Translations under genes and position numbers: made by a program
Assembly: GCF_006385675.1 (NCBI RefSeq)
Contig: NZ_VFRR01000010.1
Location: 1 to 64,000 of the forward strand
Direction: 5' to 3'
Source of the DNA: Maribrevibacterium harenarium
GTDB lineage: Bacteria > Pseudomonadota > Gammaproteobacteria > Pseudomonadales > Marinomonadaceae
Length of the DNA: 64,000 nt
The notes under the pieces: model-generated
What the model was told of the DNA's origin: nothing
The model's input: only the letters and a program-made list of their open reading frames with translations
Databases searched by the model: none
Part shown: positions 1 through 9,343 of the stretch, in pieces
Position numbering within the stretch: the first letter of the stretch is position 1
Layout of the letters: the number at the start of each line of letters is the position of its first letter

Positions 1-261
1 AGAGACAGTAGCGGATACAGCAATTCCTTGAGCATTTGCGAAGCTCAGGCAGCGGGCGATTTGACCATCTAAATCCTTTTTCTGATCGGAGCTGGAGACG
101 CGACTATAAATAACAGCTTTAGACTCTCTAACAACCTCATCAACAATGATCGTGCCAGTAGGCAGCTGCCTTGCAGGCACAGGAAGCTTGCCGCTACGAA
201 ACTGGTTCCATGCGGTACGATAGCTTATTCCTTGTTTTCTTGCCCAATCTGAAAGCTTCAT
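1..261 (-). CDS. tnpA: IS607-family serine recombinase (TnpA/OrfA), truncated by window edge
   Basis: Eighty-seven codons are visible, starting at ATG 261 and continuing past position 1. Residues 1-45 form a MerR-like winged helix (KLSDWARKQGISYRTAW), followed by the start of the small serine recombinase catalytic domain with the motif IYSRVSSSDQKKDL. Ser56 matches the catalytic nucleophile of the resolvase family. This N-terminal HTH plus resolvase order is the hallmark of IS607 TnpA, which moves the element through a circular intermediate. The C-terminal half cannot be assessed. Confidence 0.85.
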   Translation of the reverse strand, partial: MKLSDWARKQGISYRTAWNQFRSGKLPVPARQLPTGTIIVDEVVRESKAVIYSRVSSSDQKKDLDGQIARCLSFANAQGIAVSATVS

Positions 262-326
262 TTACACCAATATATTACTATGTATATACATACAGTAACA
301 TAAAATCAGCAACAGTTGCAAACCCC
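1..326 (-). mobile_element. IS607-family insertion sequence, one end
   Basis: The window begins inside an insertion sequence. Its serine recombinase gene reads toward the left edge, and the element end must lie between the recombinase start (261) and the point where an ABC ATPase gene loses its reading frame. The likely junction is the run of four G (minus strand) at 323-326: IS607 elements are known to insert at GG without inverted repeats or target duplication, and none are seen here. The left end, and any TnpB gene, lie outside the window. Confidence 0.75.
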
Positions 327-1303
327 TGCGCGGGACGGTGATGACGTTCGATCTTGCCAGAAAGCGCTGGTGTCAAACCCAGTAATGTGTCCCCTAGGGT
401 ACTTTTGCCACAGCCGCTATCCCCGACAACACCGACTACTTCCCCTCTAGCGAAGGATAAGTTTAATGGCTTGGTGAGCGCATGGTTGTCGCGGCCAATC
501 ACTAGCCCGGAGGTGGTGAGTAACGGCTCACTTTGCAGCTCCCGTGGGATAGGAGATGGCCAGTTTACCGGGTCTGCCGCAATCAGGGCTTGGGTGAAGG
601 GGTGCTGTGGCGCCGACAAAATCTGCTCCGCGTCACCGGCTTCTACCAGTTCCCCGGCTTTAATGACCATCATACGGCCGCCAATTTGTCGAGCGACGGA
701 CACATCGTGGGTGATGGTGATGAGGCCACCTTGCTCGGATTGGCTTAATAGCTGGGCGACCACTTGATCTCGGCGGGACACGTCTAACCCCTTGGTAGGC
801 TCGTCAGCGAGCAGTACCGGGGCACCACCCGCCATAGCACAAGCTATGGCGACACGCTGTGCCATACCACCGGACAGTTGATCCACCCGTTTGTGGCCGC
901 TTTGTGCTAAGCCTTGTAACGACAGGGTGTAGCTGGCCCGTTCTTGGGCTTGGTGTGGGGCATCACCGGCGACCAATTGATAGGTTTCCCTAAGCTGTTT
1001 AGCCACTGGCATCAATGGGTCGAGGGCATTCCAAGGCTCTTGAGGCAACATACTTAGACGTCGCCCCCAAAGTTGTTGGCGCTCACTTTCTGTTACAGGT
1101 TTGCCAAATAGCTGCAGCTCCCCTCGGGTGTGCAGGCTTGCCGGTAAATTGCCCATAATGGCTTGCGCCAGCAGGCTTTTGCCCGAGCCCGTCTGTCCAA
1201 GGATAGTGAGGCGTTCCCCTTGGTTTAGCTCAAAACTAATGGGGGCCAGCAGTTGCGTGTTGTCCACATACACACTCAGTTCACGAATCGACATCAGGCT
1301 CAT
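278..1303 (-). pseudogene. Fused dual ABC ATPase (peptide/nickel family), truncated by IS607
   Basis: This is the ATPase of an Opp/Dpp/Nik-type importer. The first nucleotide-binding domain is complete: Walker A GQTGSGKS at residues 36-43, signature LSGG at 143-146, Walker B VLLADE at 163-168, and H-loop ITHD near 199. A second domain begins (Walker A GDSGCGKS at 294-301) but ends about 26 residues later, where the frame runs into IS607 sequence and stops at 278. About 327 residues are native and the last ~14 come from the element; full-length double ATPases of this type exceed 500. Its start overlaps the upstream permease stop by 4 nt. The second ATPase is therefore non-functional unless the element excises. 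The distal half should lie beyond the element, outside the window. Confidence 0.8.
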
Positions 1304-2106
1304 GCTGCTTCTCCTTGGTCTTGGGTGCGTCGACCCAGTAAATGGCAGGACAACACCATCAGGGCGAGCACACTAAGGGGGAGTACCAGTAGCCAAGGGG
1401 CATCGCTGTAGTATGGGAAATGCTCCACGATCATCAAGCCCAACTCTGCCAGAGGTGGTTGAATGCCCACATAAACAAAGCCCAACGATGCCATCATCAA
1501 AATGGCATTGGCTGCGCCAAAGGCTGCCAAGGTGAGTAATTGTGGGGCGATTGCCGGCCAGTAATGGCGCTTAAACAGATACCAGCCACCAAAGCCCATC
1601 AAGCGGGAAGATTGCACAGCCGGGGAAGTAATCATCCGCTGGGTGATGGCACGGCTGACGCGGAAGTACTCAATCCATTGGATCAAGGAAATAGCCACGT
1701 ACAACATCCAGAATGAACCAGGGACAATGGCAGCAAAAATCAGTACCAGCACCAAACCGGGCAACGCCAAGAGAATGGTGACGACACCGTCTAAGAGGCG
1801 ATCTACCCAGCCCCCTTGGGTGGCAGCGAGTACGCCAGCGGTCACTCCGATGGTGGCAGCGGTCAAAACGCACAGGGCCGCCATCATCAGGGATAAACGC
1901 AACGCATCTGCCAATCGTAGCCACATATCACGACCAAAGTGGTCGGTGCCAAACCAGAATTGCCCACCGGGGGCGCTCATAATGGCGCTTAGATTTTGGC
2001 TGATGCTGTCCCCATCTTTGAATAATGGCGCACCAAGGGCATAGGCCACTAGCGCTAGCAGCAGAGCCGCCCCAATTTTTTGCGTTGTATTGAGTTGCAG
2101 ACTCAT
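1300..2106 (-). CDS. ABC transporter permease, DppC/NikC family
   Basis: This is an inner-membrane permease of 268 residues with a DppC-type layout. TM1 lies near residues 10-30, followed by the family motif GTDHFGRDMWLR near 55. The binding-protein-dependent transport domain with about five more helices follows. It pairs with the DppB-like permease encoded just upstream; their genes overlap by 4 nt (ATGA), which suggests translational coupling. Together with the binding protein and the fused ATPase it would form one importer for a small peptide, nickel chelate or metallophore. The substrate is not shown by the permease itself; the promoter's Zur-like box hints at metal. Confidence 0.85.
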   Translation of the reverse strand: MSLQLNTTQKIGAALLLALVAYALGAPLFKDGDSISQNLSAIMSAPGGQFWFGTDHFGRDMWLRLADALRLSLMMAALCVLTAATIGVTAGVLAATQGGWVDRLLDGVVTILLALPGLVLVLIFAAIVPGSFWMLYVAISLIQWIEYFRVSRAITQRMITSPAVQSSRLMGFGGWYLFKRHYWPAIAPQLLTLAAFGAANAILMMASLGFVYVGIQPPLAELGLMIVEHFPYYSDAPWLLVLPLSVLALMVLSCHLLGRRTQDQGEAA

Positions 2107-3038
2107 GCCAGTTTCCCTCCCCGTGGGTCGAGGTAATGGCAGACCACATCCACCAAGGTATTGAGCACGACGAATAACATTCCCATCATTAAGGCGGCTC
2201 CCTGAATCACCGGAATGTCCCTAGCAAAAATCGCATGGGCGAGTCCATGACCTATCCCCGGCCAAGAAAATAACGACTCAATCATCACCACACCTTCGAC
2301 TACAGTAATCAGCTGGATGCCGAAAAAGGCCACCACCGGCACCGCAATGTTGCGCATGCCGTGGTGACGAAAAGCGAACCAAGGTCTCAACCCCTTGGTC
2401 CGGGCAAATTCAAAGAAGGGGGCGTTAAATACTCGCCGAGCTTCCGTATGCACCACACGGTTAGAAACCGCAGCCAAGCTTAGGGCAAGGGTGAGGGCGG
2501 GAAGCACTAAGTGGGCCAGCGTGCCAAAGCCTGCCACCGGCAATAGACTGAGCTCCAAGGCAAACAAGATAATCGCCAATAAACCAATCACAAAGACTGG
2601 CACCGCCCGCAAGGCGGTAGACAAGGCCAGTAAAGTGCGATCTAGCCAGCCACCGTAGTAAGCACTGGCCAGCCCCAGGGGGATAGCAATCAGCGCCGCC
2701 AATAGGATACCAACCACGGCTAACAACAGAGAGTGCCCCAGCATATGGAACAGTTCTTGGGCTACCGGCTGACCACTGACAAGGGAGTTGCCCAAGTTCC
2801 AGCTCAGCAAATCCACAAACCACTGCCAGTAGGCGCTCCACGCGCTACCATCTAGACCAAGTTCGGCGCGCACCAGTTCAGCGGCACGGGAATCCACCGC
2901 ATCCATGCCGTAGCGACTTGCGGCGATACGGTAGGCCATATCGCCGGGCAACGCCCGCATCAACAGGAAGGTTAGTGTCCCCACCCCCCAAGATACGGCA
3001 ATAAGCTGTAAAAAACGTTTTGCCAACAGCTGTTTCAT
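2103..3038 (-). CDS. ABC transporter permease, DppB/NikB family
   Basis: The 311-residue membrane protein starts with the DppB-type N-terminus (MKQLLAKRFLQLIAVSWGVG) and the motif LRALPGD-like LMRALPGDMA near residue 27. A periplasmic segment and a five-helix permease core follow. The EAA-type loop is visible as RTKGLRPWFAFRHHGMRN near 213-230. The start codon shares one base with the binding protein's stop (TAATG), so the two are translated together. It forms the heterodimeric channel with the DppC-like subunit. The family covers dipeptide, oligopeptide, nickel and opine/metallophore uptake. Confidence 0.85.
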   Translation of the reverse strand: MKQLLAKRFLQLIAVSWGVGTLTFLLMRALPGDMAYRIAASRYGMDAVDSRAAELVRAELGLDGSAWSAYWQWFVDLLSWNLGNSLVSGQPVAQELFHMLGHSLLLAVVGILLAALIAIPLGLASAYYGGWLDRTLLALSTALRAVPVFVIGLLAIILFALELSLLPVAGFGTLAHLVLPALTLALSLAAVSNRVVHTEARRVFNAPFFEFARTKGLRPWFAFRHHGMRNIAVPVVAFFGIQLITVVEGVVMIESLFSWPGIGHGLAHAIFARDIPVIQGAALMMGMLFVVLNTLVDVVCHYLDPRGGKLA

Positions 3039-4570
3039 TACTTAGTCCACACCAACTCATTAAGGAAGTAGCTGCGCTCGTATGGATCGAAACGGAAACC
3101 GTCGACACGCTTATTAACAGCGGTTTGTTGTACGTAGGAAGCCACCGCAATCATGGGCATTTCCGTGTAAATGGCCTTAGCCACCTGTTGCGCTTGTTGG
3201 TGGTAACGTTCTTGGTCGGTTTCCGCGACTAGGTTGTTTAGCGTGGTCTGAATGCTCGGGTTGTTCCAATTCATGCTTCCCCAGTCGCCGCCTTTTTCAC
3301 TGCCAAAGTCTTTAACCAGCACTCCAAGTGGGTCAGCAATACTGCCGTAGTTGCGGGCAATCAAGGCAACTTCCAGGGAACCATCTTGGTGTCCTGCAGG
3401 AATGGCGCTGGAGTTGGTCACATTCACGTTCAGTTTCACCCCCAGCTGTTTCCATTGATCCTGAATAGCGGTCGCTACAGTGGTCAATTCAGGGCGGTCG
3501 GCGTAGGTGATCAGATCCAGTTCAAAGATCTCGCCGTTCTGTTCTAACCAACCGTCCGCATTTTTCTGCCAACCGGCCTGTTGCATCAGGGCAGCGGCTT
3601 TGGCTAGATCAGGTGTTAACTGTGGTGTGCCATCGGCCACGTGCCAATCGCCCATGTATTCGGGCAACAGCTGATCGGTCGCGGCATCGGCGCTACGTAA
3701 AACCGCCGTAGCGATACCTTGACGGTTCATGGCTAGGCTTAGAGCTTGGCGCTCTTCGATGGTGTCTAAATTGGGGTGCGCTAGGTTAAGTTTGAGTGCC
3801 AGAGTGCGAGGTAGATCACTGTGAATCACGTTCAAGTTAGGTAGACGTTTTAGCATGGGAACCGCTGCTGGATCTAAGCCAAATACGATATCTCCTTGAC
3901 CACTGCGGGCCTGTAATACGCGGGCTTCAGCCCGGTGACCAGTTAGGTAGTTGGCGTATTCTACCTGCGCTTTTTTACCCCAATAGCCATCAAATTTCTC
4001 GACGACTAAACGGTGTGGCGCGGCGATTTCATAAACCGAAAACGGGCCGGTACCTATTAGCGCTTGGACATTATTTTGCTCGTCAAATGCCGCCGGAGCC
4101 ATGATGCTAGCGGAGTAATGGGCTAGCACTGCGCCCAATGGCTGGAAAGGTTGGCTTAGGGTGATACGAACTTGCTGCTTACCAATTGCTTCGATAGCTG
4201 TGACGGGCACTCCTTGCAAAGCGCCTGGCTTAGATAGAGCCAGATTCAAATTGGCGGCAACAACATCGGCATCTAGCTCGGTACCATCATGGAATTTTAC
4301 GCCCTCGCGCAAAGTGAAATCCCACTGGGTGCCAGCATTGCTGATCTGCCAAGAAGTCGCCAAGGCAGGGGTTAAATTACCCTTTTCATCCACATCCACC
4401 AAGGTTTCCAAGATTTGCATACGGGTAAAAACAAACCCAGCCCGAGACGGATCAATACTGGAAAACTCAAATGCGGCACGGACAGCAACCGTGTTTTGAG
4501 TAGTTGGTTCAGCAAGGGCTGGCAAAGTTAGGCTGGAGGCTAATCCCAGCAGGGCGATTTTTTTGAGCAT
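3038..4570 (-). CDS. Periplasmic substrate-binding protein, SBP_bac_5 family
   Basis: About 510 residues, with a Sec signal peptide (MLKKIALLGLASSLTLPALA, cleavage before EPT) and no lipobox. The mature part has the SBP_bac_5 pattern: SSIDPSRAGFVFTRMQILETLV near the start, then LATSWQISNAGTQWDFTLREG and GTGPF. It delivers ligand to the two permeases. An ATG lies nine bases upstream (4579), but the Shine-Dalgarno AGGA sits only ~2 bases before it and about 10 before the ATG at 4570, so I prefer 4570. It is the first gene of the operon and lies directly behind a Zur-like operator. Likely ligands are a metal chelate or a peptide; the sequence alone does not decide. Confidence 0.8.
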   Translation of the reverse strand: MLKKIALLGLASSLTLPALAEPTTQNTVAVRAAFEFSSIDPSRAGFVFTRMQILETLVDVDEKGNLTPALATSWQISNAGTQWDFTLREGVKFHDGTELDADVVAANLNLALSKPGALQGVPVTAIEAIGKQQVRITLSQPFQPLGAVLAHYSASIMAPAAFDEQNNVQALIGTGPFSVYEIAAPHRLVVEKFDGYWGKKAQVEYANYLTGHRAEARVLQARSGQGDIVFGLDPAAVPMLKRLPNLNVIHSDLPRTLALKLNLAHPNLDTIEERQALSLAMNRQGIATAVLRSADAATDQLLPEYMGDWHVADGTPQLTPDLAKAAALMQQAGWQKNADGWLEQNGEIFELDLITYADRPELTTVATAIQDQWKQLGVKLNVNVTNSSAIPAGHQDGSLEVALIARNYGSIADPLGVLVKDFGSEKGGDWGSMNWNNPSIQTTLNNLVAETDQERYHQQAQQVAKAIYTEMPMIAVASYVQQTAVNKRVDGFRFDPYERSYFLNELVWTK

Positions 4571-4603
4571 GGTTATCATTTCCTAGAGACTAAATTTTCT
4601 AGA

Positions 4604-4626
4604 AATGTTATGTCATAACATATCTG
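4604..4626. promoter_or_regulatory. Zur-like operator upstream of the ABC operon
   Basis: Read on the minus strand this 23-bp palindrome has core TGTTATGACATAACA with flanks GATA and TTTC. By hand it matches the enterobacterial Zur consensus (GAAATGTTATA, any base, TATAACATTTC) at 19 of 22 defined positions. It lies 34 bp upstream of the binding-protein start, where a repressor would block the promoter. This suggests zinc-responsive repression. No Fur (GATAATGATAATCATTATC-type) or NikR motif was seen. Confidence 0.65.
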
Positions 4627-4872
4627 TTTGAAAAGGCCTTGTTGCATAGCTCTTGAAACTTTTTCACCTTGAAGATTCGCGATTGCCCAAAACGACCTAT
4701 AAATATGAATTATTTGTGACTTGTGGTTCAAAATGCGACTCGTAAGGGGGAAGCGAACTGGAGAACCTTGACTTTAGCGTGTAGACTTCAGACGCTAAAA
4801 TATGATCTGGGTCAATGTTGGTTGAAATTCAAACTAAATTAGATTGCCCTAAATCAAATATAGGTCATTGCT
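4627..4872. other. Intergenic region between the divergent ABC operon and the cyo region
   Basis: No convincing gene is present. It contains an inverted repeat TTTAGCG/CGCTAAA at 4773-4799 and an FNR-like site just downstream. It must hold the rightward promoter of the following gene, but I could not place -35/-10 boxes with good spacing. Confidence 0.5.
4802..4815. promoter_or_regulatory. Possible FNR/ANR site
   Basis: ATGATCTGGGTCAA matches the FNR consensus TTGAT-N4-ATCAA at 8 of 10 positions. Cytochrome bo3 operons are repressed by FNR in E. coli, so the location makes biological sense, but two mismatches leave this weak. Confidence 0.25.
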
Positions 4873-5259
4873 ATGGGTTATTTAAACGTGATGTCAGCCG
4901 TAAACAAATGTATCGATGAGTTACGTCTGCCTCTGCTTATGGTGAAGTGGGGGGCACGTTTGTACACGTTTGTGTTGACGGTAGTGATGATCAATCTGGT
5001 TATTTACCCCTTGGGTGGTGCTTACGACCCGAGCGACTTTTTCCATACTGTTCTGAAAAATATCCCGCTGATCTCTTGGTATGCCTTCTTTGGGGCAATC
5101 AGCCTTTTCGTATTCGTATGTTGGTTGGTCAACACTTACGAACATCTTGCTGTCACGCGGCAGGCTCGCACCGTCTCATTCCCACCCTATCGGGTTGCGG
5201 CTCCCAAGACGGTTATCCGCTCACTTCACGCCTCTCGCGCTCCCCCGGTTTCCGCCTAA
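4873..5259 (+). CDS. Small inner-membrane protein of unknown function
   Basis: A 128-residue reading frame in the cyo direction, 172 bp ahead of cyoA. It has two clear hydrophobic helices: residues ~30-48 (LYTFVLTVVMINLVIYPLGG) and ~70-90 (AFFGAISLFVFVCWLV). A short loop separates them and the C-terminal tail (~40 residues) is basic and proline-rich. I do not recognise a family. The distribution of hydrophobicity supports a real membrane protein, while the tail looks less constrained. An AGG at 4862-4864 gives a usable ribosome site. It could share the cyo promoter or be a leader-like gene; no function can be stated. Confidence 0.45.
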   Translation: MGYLNVMSAVNKCIDELRLPLLMVKWGARLYTFVLTVVMINLVIYPLGGAYDPSDFFHTVLKNIPLISWYAFFGAISLFVFVCWLVNTYEHLAVTRQARTVSFPPYRVAAPKTVIRSLHASRAPPVSA

Positions 5260-5431
5260 TCGGTTCGAGTAATGCAATTTGCTCCTCACAAGGGAGTGGA
5301 CCGCATTGTTTGTGCCTTTTGGGCGCATTCGAATTCGCTTAGTTGGGAAAATTTCCGGCTCTGCCGGCATACCATTCTGCTGTCGTTTGGCAGTAGGCCT
5401 TGTACAACTTCAGGGTTAGAGGATCTGTCTC
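5260..5431. other. Leader region before cyoA with two small hairpins
   Basis: The region contains short inverted repeats CCGGC/GCCGG near 5354-5367 and CTGC/GCAG near 5380-5395. No T-run follows, so neither looks like an intrinsic terminator. The ribosome site AGAGGA at 5418-5423 serves the TTG start of cyoA. Confidence 0.4.
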
Positions 5432-6373
5432 TTGTTAACTCGTAACTTAAGTAAAATCGCGTTGATGGCGTTAGTGGCTTTGCTCGCTGGCTGTCAAGGT
5501 GGTGTGCTTGACCCGAAAGGCCAAATTGGCATTCAAGAAAAGGAGCTGATTATTACAGCGACTATCTTGATGCTGTTGGTCGTGGTTCCCGTTATCTTGA
5601 TGACGCTGTACTTCGCGTGGAAATATCGTGAAGGGCGTGGTGAAGCTTACGAACCAAAATGGTCTCACTCCACCAAAATCGAAACCATCGTATGGGCTAT
5701 CCCCATTCTGATTATCATCGTCTTAGGGTGGATCACCTACAAGACCACTCATGAGCTTGATCCTTACAAGCCCATTGCATCCGATGAGGAGCACATTACT
5801 GTTGAGGTAGTGTCTTTGAATTGGAAGTGGTTGTTCATTTACCCGGACTTGGGTATCGCTACTGTGAACGAGTTGGCATTCCCAACGAATGTTCCAGTGG
5901 AGTACAAGATCACGTCGGCTGGTACGATGAATGCCTTCTTCATTCCGCAGCTAGGTAGCATGATCTACTCCATGGCGGGCATGGAAACCAAGCTGCACTT
6001 GATCGCTAACGAGCCAGGCGTTTACGACGGCTTCTCGGCCAACTATTCAGGTGGCGGCTTCTCTGGCATGAAGTTTAAGGCTATCGCGACAGAGACTAAG
6101 GAAGACTTCCAAGCTTGGGTAGACAAAGTAAAAGCCTCTGGCGAAGCACTGACTACCGAACGTTATGAAGCCTTAGTGGAGCCGACTGAATACCACCCAG
6201 TTGAGTACTTCGCTACGGTGAAAGAAGGCCTGTTCTTCGACATTATCTGGGAATACATGGGTGACCATGGCCGTATCGATTACTTCGATAAGCCTGACTA
6301 TGCAGCGCAGCCGCCTGCTGGTTTTGAGTTGCTCGAACGTAAAGCCCGTGAATCAGAGGAGGCATCTCAATAA
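5432..6373 (+). CDS. cyoA: Cytochrome bo3 quinol oxidase subunit II
   Basis: Subunit II of the proton-pumping terminal quinol oxidase, in the inner membrane. It is a lipoprotein: the signal ends in the lipobox LLAGC near residue 20. Two TM helices follow (about 42-62 and 85-105), then the periplasmic cupredoxin domain. The CuA cysteines of cytochrome c oxidases are absent ([19 protein letters not shown]), which marks a quinol oxidase. The COX_ARM-like C-terminus ends near 313, as in E. coli CyoA (315). The start is TTG at 5432, eight bases after AGAGGA, with no better ATG upstream. Its stop abuts the cyoB start (TAATG). Confidence 0.95.
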   Translation: MLTRNLSKIALMALVALLAGCQGGVLDPKGQIGIQEKELIITATILMLLVVVPVILMTLYFAWKYREGRGEAYEPKWSHSTKIETIVWAIPILIIIVLGWITYKTTHELDPYKPIASDEEHITVEVVSLNWKWLFIYPDLGIATVNELAFPTNVPVEYKITSAGTMNAFFIPQLGSMIYSMAGMETKLHLIANEPGVYDGFSANYSGGGFSGMKFKAIATETKEDFQAWVDKVKASGEALTTERYEALVEPTEYHPVEYFATVKEGLFFDIIWEYMGDHGRIDYFDKPDYAAQPPAGFELLERKARESEEASQ

Positions 6374-8349
6374 TGAGTTTTCTCGGTAAATTATCCTGGG
6401 ACGCATTACCCTACGACCCAATCGTAATTGGTACTTTGACGGTTGTGGCGATTGGTGGTGCCTTCCTGTTTGCACTCATCACTAAGATGAAGAAATGGGG
6501 CTGGTTATGGCGTGAATGGTTGACCTCGGTGGATCATAAACGCTTGGGTATCATGTACATCATTTTGGCGTTTGTGATGCTAATCCGTGGTTTTGCGGAT
6601 GCCATCATGATGCGTACCCAATTAGCGCTAGCAACCAATGGCTCTGAAGGCTACTTGCCGCCGGACCACTATGATCAGATCTTTACCGCTCACGGTGTGA
6701 TTATGATCATCTTCGTGGCGATGCCGTTTATGACTGGCTTGATGAACCTCATCGTGCCGTTACAGATCGGTGCCCGCGATGTGGCGTTCCCATTCTTGAA
6801 CAACCTGTCTTTCTGGTTGGCTGTATCGGGCGCTTTGCTGGTCAATATTTCCCTCGGTTTGGGTGAATTTGCGAAAACCGGTTGGGTGGCCTATCCGCCA
6901 CTTTCAGGGCTGGAGTTTAGCCCGGGAGTGGGTGTGGACTACTACATCTGGGCGTTGCAGATATCCGGCTTGGGTACCACGTTGACCGGTGTTAACTTCT
7001 TGGTGACGGTGCTAAAAATGCGCACACCTGGCATGAAGTTAATGCAAATGCCGATCTTTACTTGGACTTGTACTTGGGCCAACGTCTTGATCGTGGCGTC
7101 GTTCCCAATCCTAACTGCAGCGTTAGCCATGCTAACTCTTGACCGTTACCTCGACTTCCATTTCTTCACGAATGATGCCGGTGGTAACGCGATGATGTAC
7201 ATCAACTTGTTCTGGGCATGGGGCCACCCTGAAGTATACATTCTGGTATTGCCAGCGTTTGGTATCTTCTCGGAAGTGGTTTCCACCTTCACCGGTAAGC
7301 GTTTGTTCGGTTATAAGTCGATGGTTTATGCCTCTGGTGCGATTTCCATCTTGGGCTTCATCGTATGGCTGCACCACTTCTTCACCATGGGTTCGAGTGC
7401 GAGCGTGAATGCCTTCTTCGGCATCATGACCATGATTATCGCGATTCCAACCGGCGTGAAGTTGTTTAACTGGTTGTTCACCATGTACAAAGGCCGTATC
7501 CGTATGGAAGTGCCAATGTTGTGGACCATTGGTTTCATCATCATCTTCTCTATCGGTGGTATGACCGGTGTGCTACTGGCGGTGCCAGGTGCGGACTACG
7601 TGCTGCACAACTCCCTATTCTTAATCGCTCACTTCCATAACACCATCATTGGTGGTGCGGTGTTCGGTTACTTTGCGGGCTTTACTTTCTGGTTCTCCAA
7701 AGCCATGGGCTTCCATTTAGATCCAAAATGGGGTCGCGTGTCCTTCTGGTGTTGGACCATCGGTTTCCTAATGGCCTTTATGCCGTTGTACGTACTGGGC
7801 TTCTTGGGTATGACCCGTCGTCTAAACCACACGGATAATCCAGACTGGAATATTTGGTTGTACATCGCAGCAGCGGGTGCGTTTGTTATTGCGATCGGTA
7901 TTGCGGCGCAGTTCATTCAGTTGTTCGTTGCCTTCCGTGACCGTAACAAGAACAAAGACACCACCGGTGACCCTTGGAATGGTCATACCCTTGAGTGGTC
8001 GTTGGCGTCGCCTCCACAGTTCTACAACTTTGCGAAGTTGCCTCATGTGGAAGACATCGATGCCTTCACAGATATGAAAGAGAAGGGCACTGCTTACCAA
8101 CGTCACGCTAAGTATGAACCGATTCATATGCCAAGCAATACCAACGCCGGCCCAATCATGGGTGCTTTGGCAACGGCCTTCGGCTTTGCATTCGTATGGC
8201 ATATCTGGTGGTTGGTTGCGGCTAGCTTCGTCGGCTTGATCGTTGCTTTCATCGCTCGCTCTTACGCTAGTGGTAAAGACTACTATGTCCAGCCAGATGA
8301 AGTAGCACGCATCGAAAATGAACACCTAGATAACGTGGCTAAGGGGTAA
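6373..8349 (+). CDS. cyoB: Cytochrome bo3 quinol oxidase subunit I
   Basis: The catalytic heme-copper subunit reduces O2 to water with ubiquinol electrons and pumps protons. It has 658 residues and about 15 TM helices, close to E. coli CyoB (663). Ligand motifs are all visible: TAHGVIMI (heme b His), [12 protein letters not shown] (CuB His, the gating Glu and cross-linked Tyr), WLHHFFTMG (two CuB His), and [13 protein letters not shown] (heme o3 and heme b His). D-channel ([15 protein letters not shown]) and K-channel (PTGVKLF) residues are present, so this is a complete A-type oxidase. It shares one base with cyoA and is followed by cyoC after 3 bp. Confidence 0.97.
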   Translation: MSFLGKLSWDALPYDPIVIGTLTVVAIGGAFLFALITKMKKWGWLWREWLTSVDHKRLGIMYIILAFVMLIRGFADAIMMRTQLALATNGSEGYLPPDHYDQIFTAHGVIMIIFVAMPFMTGLMNLIVPLQIGARDVAFPFLNNLSFWLAVSGALLVNISLGLGEFAKTGWVAYPPLSGLEFSPGVGVDYYIWALQISGLGTTLTGVNFLVTVLKMRTPGMKLMQMPIFTWTCTWANVLIVASFPILTAALAMLTLDRYLDFHFFTNDAGGNAMMYINLFWAWGHPEVYILVLPAFGIFSEVVSTFTGKRLFGYKSMVYASGAISILGFIVWLHHFFTMGSSASVNAFFGIMTMIIAIPTGVKLFNWLFTMYKGRIRMEVPMLWTIGFIIIFSIGGMTGVLLAVPGADYVLHNSLFLIAHFHNTIIGGAVFGYFAGFTFWFSKAMGFHLDPKWGRVSFWCWTIGFLMAFMPLYVLGFLGMTRRLNHTDNPDWNIWLYIAAAGAFVIAIGIAAQFIQLFVAFRDRNKNKDTTGDPWNGHTLEWSLASPPQFYNFAKLPHVEDIDAFTDMKEKGTAYQRHAKYEPIHMPSNTNAGPIMGALATAFGFAFVWHIWWLVAASFVGLIVAFIARSYASGKDYYVQPDEVARIENEHLDNVAKG

Positions 8350-8352
8350 TTC

Positions 8353-8961
8353 ATGAGTACTCATGCAGCAGCGCATCACGATGCGCACCATGACGAACAC
8401 CACGATACTGGTCGTAATACGGTGTTCGGTTTCTGGATCTACCTGATGACGGACTGCATCCTGTTTGCGTCCTTCTTTGCAACCTACGCGGTGCTCTTTA
8501 TGAACACCGCTGGGGGCGCTTCAGGTAGTGAAATCTTTGATCTTAAGTTAGTCGCTGGCGGAACTGCAGCTCTATTGCTGAGCTCGATTACCTTTGGCTT
8601 CGCCATGATCAGTGCATACAAGCAGAATAAGTCAGGAACTTTGTTCTGGTTGGCTGTGACTTTCTTGTTCGGCGCCGTGTTCATCGGTCTTGAGATCTAT
8701 GAGTTCAATCACTTGATCCACGCTGGCCATGGCCCAAGTGAAAGTGCCTTCCTAACCGCGTTCTTCTCGTTGGTAGGTCTGCACGGTTTACACGTTACCG
8801 CTGGCTTGATTTGGTTGATCATTCTGTTCATCGAGGTGAGCAAATCTGGTTTGGGTAATCAACAGCTAACCCGTTTGAGCTGCCTAAGCTTGTTCTGGCA
8901 CTTCTTGGACATTGTCTGGATCTGTGTCTTCACCGTCGTTTACCTAATGGGGGCTATGTAA
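8353..8961 (+). CDS. cyoC: Cytochrome bo3 quinol oxidase subunit III
   Basis: A 202-residue subunit with five TM helices (E. coli CyoC has 204). The N-terminus is His-rich ([15 protein letters not shown]), longer in histidines than usual, then the family start [17 protein letters not shown]. The COX3 signature [13 protein letters not shown] lies near 138-150. It stabilises subunit I. Its last base overlaps the cyoD start (TAATG). The His-rich tail may bind metal, but that is only a guess. Confidence 0.95.
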   Translation: MSTHAAAHHDAHHDEHHDTGRNTVFGFWIYLMTDCILFASFFATYAVLFMNTAGGASGSEIFDLKLVAGGTAALLLSSITFGFAMISAYKQNKSGTLFWLAVTFLFGAVFIGLEIYEFNHLIHAGHGPSESAFLTAFFSLVGLHGLHVTAGLIWLIILFIEVSKSGLGNQQLTRLSCLSLFWHFLDIVWICVFTVVYLMGAM

Positions 8962-9284
8962 TGAGTCAGCACGATCACGATTCTCATGCTCACGGCACCG
9001 TCGGTTCTTATGTGGTGGGGTTCATTCTGTCGGTGATTCTGACAGTGATCCCATTCTGGGCAGTGATGACCGGCAGCTTTGACCGAGCAACGACAGTAGC
9101 GATTTTGGTAGTGACAGCGATTGTACAGATCGTTGTGCACTTGAAGTACTTCCTGCACTTGAACTTCTCTAAAGAAGGCAAGCTGGATACCTTCTCGTTT
9201 CTGTTTACCGCGTTGGTCATCGTTATGGTGGTGGGTCTATCCATTTGGATTATCTACGCTTCCAACGCGATGATGATGTACTGA
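8961..9284 (+). CDS. cyoD: Cytochrome bo3 quinol oxidase subunit IV
   Basis: A 107-residue protein with three TM helices and the CyoD/COX4 pattern [18 protein letters not shown], then [13 protein letters not shown]. Its length matches E. coli CyoD (109). It is needed for assembly of the CuB site. It is the last oxidase subunit gene; a small hairpin separates it from cyoE. Confidence 0.95.
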   Translation: MSQHDHDSHAHGTVGSYVVGFILSVILTVIPFWAVMTGSFDRATTVAILVVTAIVQIVVHLKYFLHLNFSKEGKLDTFSFLFTALVIVMVVGLSIWIIYASNAMMMY

Positions 9285-9308
9285 TAAAGTACGAAACCTT
9301 TGAATTCA

Positions 9309-9326
9309 CGGGCACTTCGGTGCCCG
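9309..9326 (+). other. Hairpin between cyoD and cyoE
   Basis: CGGGCAC-TTCG-GTGCCCG forms a 7-bp stem closed by a stable TTCG tetraloop. No T-run follows, so it is more likely an RNA-processing or stability element that tunes cyoE relative to the subunit genes. Confidence 0.5.
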
Positions 9327-9343
9327 TTACGGGAGTTAGCGTC

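Noticed and set aside
354-767. Open frame on the plus strand opposite the ABC ATPase gene
   Set aside because: It lies fully antisense to clear ATPase motifs and its protein is Ser/Pro-rich without any domain; it is a shadow of the real gene.
4773-4799. TTTAGCG/CGCTAAA inverted repeat as a terminator or riboswitch
   Set aside because: No T-run follows and no known riboswitch core was recognised; left as an unassigned repeat.
7822-8325. 167-codon open frame antisense to cyoB
   Set aside because: cyoB is certain from its heme and copper ligands; the antisense frame has no ribosome site or recognisable domain.
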